Shown here: piece after piece, positions 4,936 through 11,025 of the stretch
Numbering within the stretch: the first letter of the stretch is position 1
Layout of the letters: each line of letters begins with the position of its first letter
Source of the DNA: an uncultured Alphaproteobacteria bacterium
Lineage (GTDB): Bacteria; Pseudomonadota; Alphaproteobacteria; Bin95
NCBI GenBank assembly: GCA_913060845.1
Contig: CAJXVF010000028.1
Location: 1 to 11,025 of the forward strand
Reading direction: 5' to 3'
Length of the DNA stretch: 11,025 nt
Position numbers and translations under genes: made by a program
Notes under the pieces: generated by a model
What the model saw: only the letters and a program-made list of their open reading frames with translations
Told to the model about the DNA's origin: nothing
Database searches by the model: none

Positions 4936-7776
4936 TCATTCTGCAGGTTCCGCGATGCGCCGGGTTTCAGAGGACATCACAGCGTAGCTGCGTTGCCATG
5001 CTGATTCCTGGTTGGTCTTGCGCACTTCAACCGCAGTCACCTTGTATTCCGGGCAATTGGTCGCCCAATCGGAATTGTCGGTGGTGACGACATTGGCCTG
5101 GCCTGCTGCATGGTGGAATGTCGTGTAGACGACGCCTGGCTGCATACGGTCTGACAATCTGGCCGTCAGCGTGGTCTCACCCGCCCGGCTGGCGAGGCTG
5201 ACCAAATCGCCATCCTTCAGACCGCGCTGTTCAGCGTCATGGGGATGCACTTCCAGCACATCTTCATCATGCCAAGTGACATTCGGCGTACGTGCAGTCT
5301 GTACGCCGACATTATATTGGCTGAGAATGCGGCCCGTGGTCAGCAGCAGTGGGAATTTGCGGGTAGAGCGTTCCGATGTGGCGAAGAATTCTGTGATCAT
5401 AAACAGGCCCTTGCCGCGCACGAACCCATCCTCGTGCATGATCGGCGTGCCTTGGGGCTGCGTATCATTGCAGGGCCACTGGATGCTGCCTTCTATTTCC
5501 AGTGTCTCATAGGTGACGCCCGCGAAGGTCGGCGTCGTCATGGAGATTTCGGCCATAATTTCGGATGGGTGGCCGTAATTCATTGGATAGCCCAGCGCTT
5601 GTGCCAAGCCTTGTGTGATTTCCCAATCGGCCAATCCGCTGATCGGCGGCACGGCTTTCCGCACGCGGTTGATGCGGCGTTCGGCATTGGTGAACGTGCC
5701 GTCTTTCTCCAGGAAGGTGGAGCCCGGCAGGAAGACATGGGCGAAATGGGCGGTTTCGTTCAAGAACAAGTCTTGGACGATCAGGCAATCCATGGCTTTC
5801 AGACCGGCAACCACGTGGGACGTGTTCGGGTCCGACTGCGCAATATCTTCGCCCTGGATATAGAGCGCTTTGAACTTCCCGGCGACGGCGCCGTCCAGCA
5901 TATTGGGGATACGCAGGCCGGGCTCATTCCCAAGCTCAACGCCCCACAGGTCTTCGTAGAGCTTGCGGGCGGCATCGTCTGAAACATGACGGTAGCCTGG
6001 GAATTCATGGGGGAATGAACCCATGTCGCAGGCGCCTTGCACATTGTTCTGGCCACGCAGTGGGTTCACGCCAACACCGCGACGGCCCAAGTTCCCGGTC
6101 GCCATGGCCAAGTTCGCCATGCCCATAACCATGGTCGAGCCTTGGCTGTGTTCGGTAACGCCAAGGCCATAGTAAATCGCACCATTGCCGCCGGTTGCAT
6201 AGAGCCGGGCTGCGTTCCGGACGTCTGCCGCAGGAACCCCAGTATGGGCTTCAGCGGCTTCGGGGCTGTTGGCGTCCTCGGCGACGAAGTCTGCCCAGTG
6301 GGCGAATGAGTCTGTGTCGCAGCGGTCTTTGACAAACGCTTCGTTAACTAGGCCTTCGGTGACAATCACATGGGCGATTGCATTGATTAGCGCCACGTTG
6401 GAGCCGGGGCGGAGTGGTAGGTGGTATGCGGCTTCTACATGGGCGGACCGCACGATATCTGTTTTCCGCGGGTCAGCGACGATCAGTTTGGCACCCTCCC
6501 GCAAACGCCGCTTCATGCGAGATGCAAATACGGGATGTGCGTCTGTTGGGTTGGCGCCGATCACTAGAATAACGTCTGCATCCGCGACGGATTTGAAGTC
6601 TTGCGTGCCGGCGGATGTGCCGAACGCGGTTTTCAGGCCGTATCCGGTGGGCGCATGGCATACGCGGGCGCAAGTATCGACATTATTGGTACCGAACACA
6701 GCGCGGGTCAGCTTCTGCACCAGATAGGTTTCTTCATTGGTGCAACGGGATGAGGTGACGGAGCCCACAGCATCTTGGCCATGCTCCGCTTGGATCGCCC
6801 TGATGCGTCCCGCTGTAAATTGGAACGCTTCGTCCCAGGAGACTTCGCGCCAGGGATCGGTGATTTTATCCCGGATCATGGGCGATGTGATGCGGTCCGG
6901 ATGGTTGATGTAACCCCATGCAAACCGGCCTTTGACGCAGGAATGGCCTTCATTGGCGCCGCCTGCTTTTAGCGGCGTCATACGCAGCACTTGATCGCCC
7001 TTAAGTTCCGCCTTGAAGGAACAACCAACGCCGCAATAGGCGCATGTCGTGACGACGCTTCGGTCTGGCAGGCCTTCGGCTTCAACGGGTTTTTCGATCA
7101 GGGTTGCGGTTGGGCAAGCATCCACACACGCGCCGCAGGACACGCATTCGGAGCCGAGGAAGTCCATATCCGGCCCGCCAGCGGAAATCGTGCTGTCAAA
7201 CCCGCGCCCCAGCGTTGTTAAAGCGAACGTCCCTTGGACTTCGGCACAGGCGCGGACGCAGCGATTGCAGACGATGCATTTGGCTGGATCAAAGCTGAAA
7301 TAGGGGTTGGACTGATCCTTCTCTGCGACCAGATGGTTGGCACCCTCATAGCCATAGCGCACGTCGCGGAGGCCTGTCGCAGCGGCCATGTCCTGCAATT
7401 CGCAGTCATTATTGGCCGCACATGTCAGGCAATCCAGCGGATGGTCAGAGATATATAGTTCCAGCACCCCCCGGCGGAGGCGGCGGAGGCGATCTGTATC
7501 TGTGGAGACGCTCATGCCGGGTTCAATCGGCGTCGTGCAGGAGGAAGGCGTGCCTTTGCGGCCATCAATCTCCACCAAGCAAAGACGGCAGGAGCCCCAG
7601 GCGTCGAGCCTGTCAGTGGCGCAAAGCTTAGGAATTTCTGTCCCGGCCAGCATCGCGGCATGCATGATGGAGGCACCTTTAGGCGCAGTCACATCTTGGC
7701 CGTCAATGATGAGGGTAACGGTTTCTTCTGTCAGGGGAGCAGGCGTGCCGTAGTCGATTTCTTTCAAGATGCTCAC
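4936..7776 (-). CDS. fdsA: Formate dehydrogenase alpha subunit FdsA (Mo bis-MGD catalytic subunit)
   Basis: FdsA oxidises formate to CO2 at molybdenum bis-MGD and carries electrons through iron-sulfur clusters to FdsB. At 946 residues it has normal length. The order is a [2Fe-2S] domain (C52, C63, C66, C80); a His-Cys [4Fe-4S] site (H112, C116, C119, C125); two ferredoxin-like [4Fe-4S] sites (C167, C170, C173, C177 and C211, C214, C217, C221); the MGD-proximal cluster (C245, C248, C252, C280); the molybdopterin domain; and a C-terminal dinucleotide-binding domain from about residue 800. The molybdenum ligand is C373, followed by H374 (ARVCHAPTG), so this is the cysteine form and not the selenocysteine form. 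No key ligand is missing. The start is GTG at 7776-7774, overlapping the fdsB stop in GTGA, with AAAGGAG 7 bases upstream. The NuoG-like N-terminus and NuoE/NuoF-like partners mark the soluble NAD-dependent type. Confidence 0.97.
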   Translation of the reverse strand: MSILKEIDYGTPAPLTEETVTLIIDGQDVTAPKGASIMHAAMLAGTEIPKLCATDRLDAWGSCRLCLVEIDGRKGTPSSCTTPIEPGMSVSTDTDRLRRLRRGVLELYISDHPLDCLTCAANNDCELQDMAAATGLRDVRYGYEGANHLVAEKDQSNPYFSFDPAKCIVCNRCVRACAEVQGTFALTTLGRGFDSTISAGGPDMDFLGSECVSCGACVDACPTATLIEKPVEAEGLPDRSVVTTCAYCGVGCSFKAELKGDQVLRMTPLKAGGANEGHSCVKGRFAWGYINHPDRITSPMIRDKITDPWREVSWDEAFQFTAGRIRAIQAEHGQDAVGSVTSSRCTNEETYLVQKLTRAVFGTNNVDTCARVCHAPTGYGLKTAFGTSAGTQDFKSVADADVILVIGANPTDAHPVFASRMKRRLREGAKLIVADPRKTDIVRSAHVEAAYHLPLRPGSNVALINAIAHVIVTEGLVNEAFVKDRCDTDSFAHWADFVAEDANSPEAAEAHTGVPAADVRNAARLYATGGNGAIYYGLGVTEHSQGSTMVMGMANLAMATGNLGRRGVGVNPLRGQNNVQGACDMGSFPHEFPGYRHVSDDAARKLYEDLWGVELGNEPGLRIPNMLDGAVAGKFKALYIQGEDIAQSDPNTSHVVAGLKAMDCLIVQDLFLNETAHFAHVFLPGSTFLEKDGTFTNAERRINRVRKAVPPISGLADWEITQGLAQALGYPMNYGHPSEIMAEISMTTPTFAGVTYETLEIEGSIQWPCNDTQPQGTPIMHEDGFVRGKGLFMITEFFATSERSTRKFPLLLTTGRILSQYNVGVQTARTPNVTWHDEDVLEVHPHDAEQRGLKDGDLVSLASRAGETTLTARLSDRMQPGVVYTTFHHAAGQANVVTTDNSDWATNCPEYKVTAVEVRKTNQESAWQRSYAVMSSETRRIAEPAE

Positions 7777-9251
7777 TGGCTGGCTCCTTTATCGAAATCT
7801 TGCTTGAACCACTTTAGCGCACTTTCCACCGGCGTTGGCGTCAATCCACCAAGCGCACAAAGCGAGCCATCCCGCATGACCTCCAAAAGATCGCCGAGAA
7901 CAGTGAAGTTGGCGTCAACATTGTCACCCGCTGTGATTTTATCGACCACCTCGACACCGCGTTGGGCACCGATACGGCAGGGTGTGCACTTACCGCAGCT
8001 TTCATGGGCGCAGAATGCGAACGCGAAGCGCGCCTGTGCCGCCAGATTCACGGTATCGTCGAACACCACAACGCCGCCATGGCCCAGCATGCCGCCCGCC
8101 GCTGCGAAGGCTTCATAATCCATCGGCGTATCGAGCAGGCTTTCCGGGAAATAGGCCCCCAGAGGTCCGCCAACCTGTACAGCACGGACCGGCCTGCCGG
8201 ACCGTGTGCCGCCGCCAAAATCCTCAATTAATTCCCGCAATGTGATGCCGAACGGCGCTTCGACCAGCCCACCTTGCTTAATATTCCCCGCGAGCTGGAA
8301 CGGCATCGTCCCACGTGACCGGCCGGTGCCGAACGCATGATGCGCTGCCGCACCCTCTGCCAGGATGATCGGCGCGGCTGCCAGGGTCAGCACATTATTG
8401 ACGACCGTTGGCTGACCGAACGCGCCCGCATGGGCCGGCAGCGGCGGCTTCGCGCGGGAGAGGCCGCGTTTGCCTTCTAGGCTTTCAAGTAGGGCTGTTT
8501 CCTCGCCGCATATATAAGCGCCGGCACCCATGCGGAGTTCAATGGAGAAGCGGAACCCGCCAGCTAGTTCATTGTCCAGGAAGGGCGCATTGGCGATGGC
8601 GTTGGTAAGCGTTTCCGCCGCATCTGGGTATTCGCTGCGTAGGTAGATAAAGCCTTTGGCCGCACCCACTGCATAGCCCGCAATCGCCATGCCTTCGAGC
8701 AGCAAGAACGGATCGCCTTCCATCAGCATGCGATCTGCGAATGTGCCGCTGTCACCTTCATCCGCGTTGCAGACAATGTATTTCTGTTGGTCTGGCGTAT
8801 CTGCGACGGTGCGCCACTTGATACCGGTCGGGAACCCAGCGCCGCCACGCCCGCGCAGACCAGAATCGGCAATCGCTTGGATCACAGCATCCGGCGTCAT
8901 GGCGAGTGCTGCGTTCAACCCGGCTTCACCGCCAGACGCGCGATAGGCCTTAATATCCGTTGGGTCCATAGCGCCGACGCGCTTGAACAGCATCCGTGTT
9001 TGGCGCGCGAATTCTGGAATATCGGCGAGTGGGCCGATGCGCTTGGCACCATCAGCCAATACTCCGGTCGCATCTTCTGGCGTTAGCGGGCCGTAGACGA
9101 CGCCATCGATTTCGGCCATTGGCTCCAGCCAGTAAAGGCCGCGAGACCCGGTGCGGATTACGTCTGCGCCAGCGGCCTCAAAAGCTGCGGCCACAGCATC
9201 AGCGCCGACGGATTTGGCACCGCTGTCCTTGGCGATCAAAACTGTCGTCAT
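7773..9251 (-). CDS. fdsB: Formate dehydrogenase beta subunit FdsB (FMN, NAD-binding, NuoF-like)
   Basis: FdsB is the diaphorase subunit: it takes electrons from FdsA and reduces NAD+ through FMN. The 492-residue protein has an N-terminal domain of about 90 residues that looks thioredoxin-like and has no cysteines, so it should not hold a cluster. The NuoF-like core follows, with the nucleotide-binding GLRGRGGAGFPTG (131-143), NADEGDSGTFADR (162-174) and GAGAYICGEETALLESLEG (242-260). The [4Fe-4S] site is C419-G-K-C422-T-P-C425 plus C465. It starts at ATG 9251-9249, overlapping the fdsG stop in ATGA, with only a weak SD, which suggests coupling to fdsG. Hydrogenase HoxF and complex I NuoF share these motifs; the adjoining fdsA, fdhD and fdsD decide the assignment. 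Confidence 0.96.
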   Translation of the reverse strand: MTTVLIAKDSGAKSVGADAVAAAFEAAGADVIRTGSRGLYWLEPMAEIDGVVYGPLTPEDATGVLADGAKRIGPLADIPEFARQTRMLFKRVGAMDPTDIKAYRASGGEAGLNAALAMTPDAVIQAIADSGLRGRGGAGFPTGIKWRTVADTPDQQKYIVCNADEGDSGTFADRMLMEGDPFLLLEGMAIAGYAVGAAKGFIYLRSEYPDAAETLTNAIANAPFLDNELAGGFRFSIELRMGAGAYICGEETALLESLEGKRGLSRAKPPLPAHAGAFGQPTVVNNVLTLAAAPIILAEGAAAHHAFGTGRSRGTMPFQLAGNIKQGGLVEAPFGITLRELIEDFGGGTRSGRPVRAVQVGGPLGAYFPESLLDTPMDYEAFAAAGGMLGHGGVVVFDDTVNLAAQARFAFAFCAHESCGKCTPCRIGAQRGVEVVDKITAGDNVDANFTVLGDLLEVMRDGSLCALGGLTPTPVESALKWFKQDFDKGASQ

Positions 9252-9709
9252 GGCTTCACCAGCGCGGTGATGGTTTTGGCCTCAACCCGCCCAATCAACT
9301 GCCCATCGACCATAGCGGCAGGGGCGAGTGCGCAATTGCCGAAGCAATAGGCGTCTTCCAACGTGACAGCGCCATCCCCGCGCGTTTCGCCAAACGCACA
9401 CCCAAGTGCGGCTTCAACCTCCGTCACGACGCTAGCAACGCCTGCTGCCTGACAAGCTTCTGCCCGGCAAAGCTGGACGATTGTGCGGCCCGGCGGCGCG
9501 CTCCGGAAATCGGAATAGAACCCGGTGACACCCGCAACATCAGCCTGCGAAACATTCAAAACCTCAGCGACGATGGCCTGGGCTTCTTTGGGCACATAGC
9601 CAAAGCGCTGATTGATCCGCACCAGCGCTTCCATCAACGGGCCATCCAGCCCAAGGCAGTCGCGGGCAATAGCGTGGATGATGTCAGAGTTATCTGCGCT
9701 TTTGATCAT
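9248..9709 (-). CDS. fdsG: Formate dehydrogenase gamma subunit FdsG (NuoE-like [2Fe-2S])
   Basis: FdsG is the thioredoxin-fold [2Fe-2S] subunit that pairs with FdsB, as NuoE does with NuoF. The product is 153 residues. A helical N-terminal domain (about 1-70, ending in ADVAGVTGFYSDFR) precedes the cluster domain, with C81, C86, C122 and C126 in the usual CX4C and CX3C spacing (CRAEAC, YCFGNC). It is the first gene of the minus-strand operon and overlaps fdsB by four bases. The start is ATG at 9709-9707; the SD is poor. On the minus strand a CATAAC (9723-9718) lies just upstream and could be a -10 element, but no well-spaced -35 accompanies it. No LysR-type regulator such as fdsR is next to the operon here. 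Confidence 0.95.
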   Translation of the reverse strand: MIKSADNSDIIHAIARDCLGLDGPLMEALVRINQRFGYVPKEAQAIVAEVLNVSQADVAGVTGFYSDFRSAPPGRTIVQLCRAEACQAAGVASVVTEVEAALGCAFGETRGDGAVTLEDAYCFGNCALAPAAMVDGQLIGRVEAKTITALVKP

Positions 9710-9769
9710 TGCACTTTGTTATGCGGAATCTGCTGAGACGGCAACCAATTGCTGCGGGCTGGACAGTCC

Positions 9770-9791
9770 GCCTGCACATCGGCAGGCTTTT
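9770..9791 (+). terminator. Terminator-like hairpin in the leader of the dehydratase genes
   Basis: GCCTGC at 9770-9775 pairs perfectly with GCAGGC at 9782-9787 around a 6-base loop, followed by TTTT at 9788-9791. This is the shape of a short rho-independent terminator reading rightward. It lies in the 111-base divergent region between fdsG and the dehydratase gene, ending 29 bases before that gene's ATG. If transcription starts upstream it could act as an attenuator; if it starts downstream, as insulation. The T tract is only four long, so efficiency would be modest. Confidence 0.35.
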
Positions 9792-9820
9792 CATCAGTGT
9801 ACGAAATGGAGGGCTGGATA

Positions 9821-10276
9821 ATGCCGAGCATGGTTTCCGATGAAGCGCGATCTTGGATTGGACGGTCCCAGCCGCCTATTCATATGGAAGTGACGCGGCG
9901 GGATATTCAGAAATATGCGGTCGCCACCGAACAGCGGCAGCAGAAGTTTCTGGATGGGGATGAAGCGCCGCCGATGTTCCTGTTTGGCTTGCTCCGCCCT
10001 ATCGTACCGCTGGAAGGCCTTGGGCCAGACGGCATTGCGCGCGACGGGTTCCTGCCGGATTTCCCGCTGAAACGTATCATGGCTGGCGGTACGGAGATGA
10101 CCTACCACCGCCCGCTTCGCCCCGGTGACAAGCTGATCGCCACCAAAACACTGGCAGATATTCAGGAGAAACAGGGTGGTACAGGCCCCCTGATTTTTGT
10201 CTCCTATGACCTAACCGTGGAGACTGAGGACGGCGAAGTCGTTGTTGAAGAACGCAGCATGAGGATTATCCGATGA
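9821..10276 (+). CDS. FAS1-like / MaoC N-terminal hotdog dehydratase half
   Basis: This 151-residue protein matches the N-terminal (non-catalytic) hotdog half of two-domain acyl-CoA or acyl-thioester dehydratases, the group that includes mesaconyl-CoA hydratase-like and HTD2-like proteins. Visible features are the opening helix SDEARSWIGRS, the HMEVTRRDIQKYAVAT stretch at about 21-36, PPMFLFGLLRP at about 50-60, and the motif AGGTEMTYHRPLRPGD (88-103), followed by beta strands. The ATG at 9821 is supported by GGAGGG ending 7 bases upstream; an in-frame ATG at 9749 would add 24 residues unlike the family, across the leader hairpin. The stop overlaps the next gene in ATGA, so the two halves are probably made together and form a heteromer. 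The substrate is unknown. Confidence 0.85.
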   Translation: MPSMVSDEARSWIGRSQPPIHMEVTRRDIQKYAVATEQRQQKFLDGDEAPPMFLFGLLRPIVPLEGLGPDGIARDGFLPDFPLKRIMAGGTEMTYHRPLRPGDKLIATKTLADIQEKQGGTGPLIFVSYDLTVETEDGEVVVEERSMRIIR

Positions 10277-10689
10277 GCGCCCGATTTGAAGCCATCAGCG
10301 TCGGCGACGCCCTGCCAGAGCGCGCCTTCACCGCCAGCAACGTCTCGCTGTTTCTGTATAACGCCGCGATCTGGAACGCCCATCGCATCCATTATGACGC
10401 GCCCTACACGACAGACGTAGAAAAACACCCAGCAGTCGTGATCGACGGCCCGCTGCAAGGTGATTGGATGAGCCAATGCGTGCTCGATTGGGTAGGCGAG
10501 GACGGCGCGCTGCTAAAATTCCAATACGCCAATCGCCGCGCATCATACCTTGGCGAAACCTTGAAGACCGTTGGCCGCGTTACGGCTAAGGATGACGACG
10601 CCAAAACTGTCACCATGGAACTGGGCGTTCAGAATGAGGCCGGGGATGTCATTGCGCCGGGAAGCGCGGTCGTGCGGTTTGGGAGCTAA
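10273..10689 (+). CDS. MaoC-like hotdog dehydratase half with NxHRIHYD motif
   Basis: This 138-residue hotdog protein is the expected catalytic partner of the preceding gene. Residues 35-42 read NAHRIHYD, the signature of mesaconyl-CoA hydratase/HTD2-like dehydratases; aligned to the classical MaoC motif, H40 sits at the catalytic histidine and N35 where many R-hydratases have Asp. The stretch VVIDGPLQGDWM (56-66) and a C-terminal beta-rich part (about 97-137) complete the fold. The start ATG at 10273 overlaps the previous stop, with GAGG 8 bases upstream. Together the pair would hydrate or dehydrate a CoA thioester, but neither substrate nor pathway can be read from the sequence. The stop codon lies inside a small inverted repeat. 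Confidence 0.85.
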   Translation: MSARFEAISVGDALPERAFTASNVSLFLYNAAIWNAHRIHYDAPYTTDVEKHPAVVIDGPLQGDWMSQCVLDWVGEDGALLKFQYANRRASYLGETLKTVGRVTAKDDDAKTVTMELGVQNEAGDVIAPGSAVVRFGS

Positions 10690-10702
10690 GTAAATTTAGC
10701 TC
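10683..10702 (+). terminator. Inverted repeat over the dehydratase stop codon (weak terminator candidate)
   Basis: GAGCTAA at 10683-10689 pairs with TTAGCTC at 10696-10702 around a 6-base loop. The left arm includes the TAA stop codon. The following bases are T-rich but broken, so this is at best a weak intrinsic terminator. The stem is AT-rich and only 7 bp. Confidence 0.35.
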
Positions 10703-10726
10703 TTAATGTTCTTGTAGTGTTCTAAT

Positions 10727-10768
10727 TCATTCCTATCTCTGAGGCTCACTCTGTCTCGAAGGGAATGA
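10727..10768. repeat. Interrupted palindrome with TCATTCC/GGAATGA arms
   Basis: TCATTCC at 10727-10733 is exactly complementary to GGAATGA at 10762-10768, with 28 bases between. Arms of this TCATTCC type are common in dispersed intergenic palindromic elements of proteobacteria, so this may be one copy of such a repeat; only one is seen in the window. The right arm contains the AAGGGAATG that could be mistaken for an SD and start codon of a rightward gene. Confidence 0.4.
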
Positions 10769-10809
10769 CGATGACATCCGCGCGCCTCACGAAAACCAAA
10801 CAACCGGCC

Positions 10810-10978
10810 TCATTTTTTGATGACGCCTTTATATCCCAAGGGCTTCAACCGCCCCAGGATCCGCGCCCGTTCTCTGAACGAGACAGCGTCATCCGCACAC
10901 CTGTCGGCACAGATTTCGCCAATCAGCCGAACGATGTTGTGACCCTTGGCCGAAATCTCGCTGTATTGGGTTATGTGC
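10810..10978 (-). CDS. Possible C-terminal fragment of an unrecognised protein, running into adapter
   Basis: A minus-strand frame is open from the genomic end at 10978 to a TGA at 10812-10810, giving about 55 genomic residues that end in GRLKPLGYKGVIKK. I do not recognise the family. By hand count about two thirds of its third positions are G or C, against about half for the plus-strand frame over the same bases, and the known genes here favour GC third positions, so minus-strand coding is somewhat likelier. Its true N-terminus lies beyond the contig end: the apparent start MGSEMCIRDR is adapter sequence and must be removed. A competing plus-strand frame begins at ATG 10771 and also runs into adapter. 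Either could be spurious. Confidence 0.35.
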
Positions 10979-11025
10979 CTGTCTCTTATACACATCTCCG
11001 AGCCCACGAGACCTCTCTACATCTC
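10979..11025 (+). other. Illumina Nextera adapter contamination (not genomic)
   Basis: Positions 10979-10997 are the 19-base Tn5 mosaic end CTGTCTCTTATACACATCT. Positions 10998-11012 are CCGAGCCCACGAGAC, the Nextera read-2 tail. Positions 11013-11020 are CTCTCTAC, which equals the Nextera i7 index N707, and 11021-11025 ATCTC is the start of the P7 flow-cell sequence. Parts, order and spacing are exactly those of an untrimmed adapter read-through. Genomic sequence therefore stops at 10978. Translation gives the well-known database artefacts MGSEMCIRDR on the minus strand and VSYTHLRAHET on the plus strand. Confidence 0.98.

Noticed and set aside
5239..5982. A 247-codon plus-strand frame
   Set aside because: Antisense to fdsA, whose motifs and operon context are unambiguous; length explained by GC-rich codon structure.
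4936..7776. Possible selenocysteine formate dehydrogenase
   Set aside because: The molybdenum-ligand position is an ordinary Cys codon (residue 373) and the frame has no internal TGA.
4936..9709. Could the fdsGBA-like genes be complex I (nuoEFG) or an NAD-reducing hydrogenase module
   Set aside because: The large subunit carries a full molybdopterin formate dehydrogenase domain with the Cys-His active-site pair, and fdhD and fdsD follow; no hydrogenase or other nuo gene is present.
8996..9736. A 246-codon plus-strand frame crossing the fdsB/fdsG junction
   Set aside because: Antisense to two well-supported genes and no recognisable domain.
9749..9820. Upstream in-frame ATG that would lengthen the first dehydratase gene by 24 residues
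   Set aside because: It crosses the leader hairpin, has no good SD, and adds residues unlike the family; the GGAGGG before 9821 supports the shorter form.
10751..10757. CTGTCTC, matching the first seven bases of the Tn5 mosaic end
   Set aside because: The match stops after seven bases and no adapter follows, so this is chance and not an internal adapter junction.
10979..10997. Tn5 mosaic end read as a genuine transposon terminus
   Set aside because: It is followed at once by the synthetic read-2 tail, index and P7 bases, so it comes from library preparation.

Overview
The window is ordinary alphaproteobacterial chromosome, moderately GC-rich by eye. The evidence is the gene content and order: mltA and a Tim44-like gene divergent from fxsA and secB, a neighbourhood known from Alphaproteobacteria, plus an NAD-dependent molybdenum formate dehydrogenase locus of fdsGBACD type. 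No phage, insertion sequence, CRISPR array, rRNA or tRNA was seen. I cannot name the genus from this sequence alone.

Layout. Positions 1-1674 (minus): a Tim44-like membrane-anchored gene followed by mltA, a lytic transglycosylase lipoprotein cut by the window's left edge. A 198-base divergent region (1675-1872) separates these from a plus-strand run (1873-3561): fxsA, a histidine-phosphatase gene overlapping it, and secB. Positions 3566-9709 (minus) hold a tightly packed operon, fdsG-fdsB-fdsA-fdhD-fdsD, then a small membrane protein gene. Most junctions are 4-base stop/start overlaps, and three genes use GTG or TTG starts that have good Shine-Dalgarno sites. Positions 9821-10689 (plus) hold two overlapping genes for the halves of a hotdog-fold acyl-CoA dehydratase.

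How the genes work together. FdsG, FdsB and FdsA form a soluble formate:NAD+ oxidoreductase. Formate is oxidised at the bis-MGD molybdenum centre of FdsA, and electrons pass through its iron-sulfur clusters to FMN in FdsB, where NAD+ is reduced. FdhD (FdsC) supplies the sulfido ligand of the cofactor, and FdsD is a small accessory subunit. SecB and the MltA/Tim44-like genes concern protein export and the cell envelope.

Right end. The last 47 bases (10979-11025) are not genomic. They match the Illumina Nextera adapter: the Tn5 mosaic end, the read-2 tail, an 8-base index and the start of P7. Reading frames that cross 10978 are chimeric and give the familiar artefact peptides MGSEMCIRDR (minus) and VSYTHLRAHET (plus). 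I found no convincing undescribed biological system. The points most worth checking are the adapter, a strong hairpin at the secB 3' end, a terminator-like hairpin ahead of the dehydratase genes, and the unidentified membrane protein at the end of the formate dehydrogenase operon.
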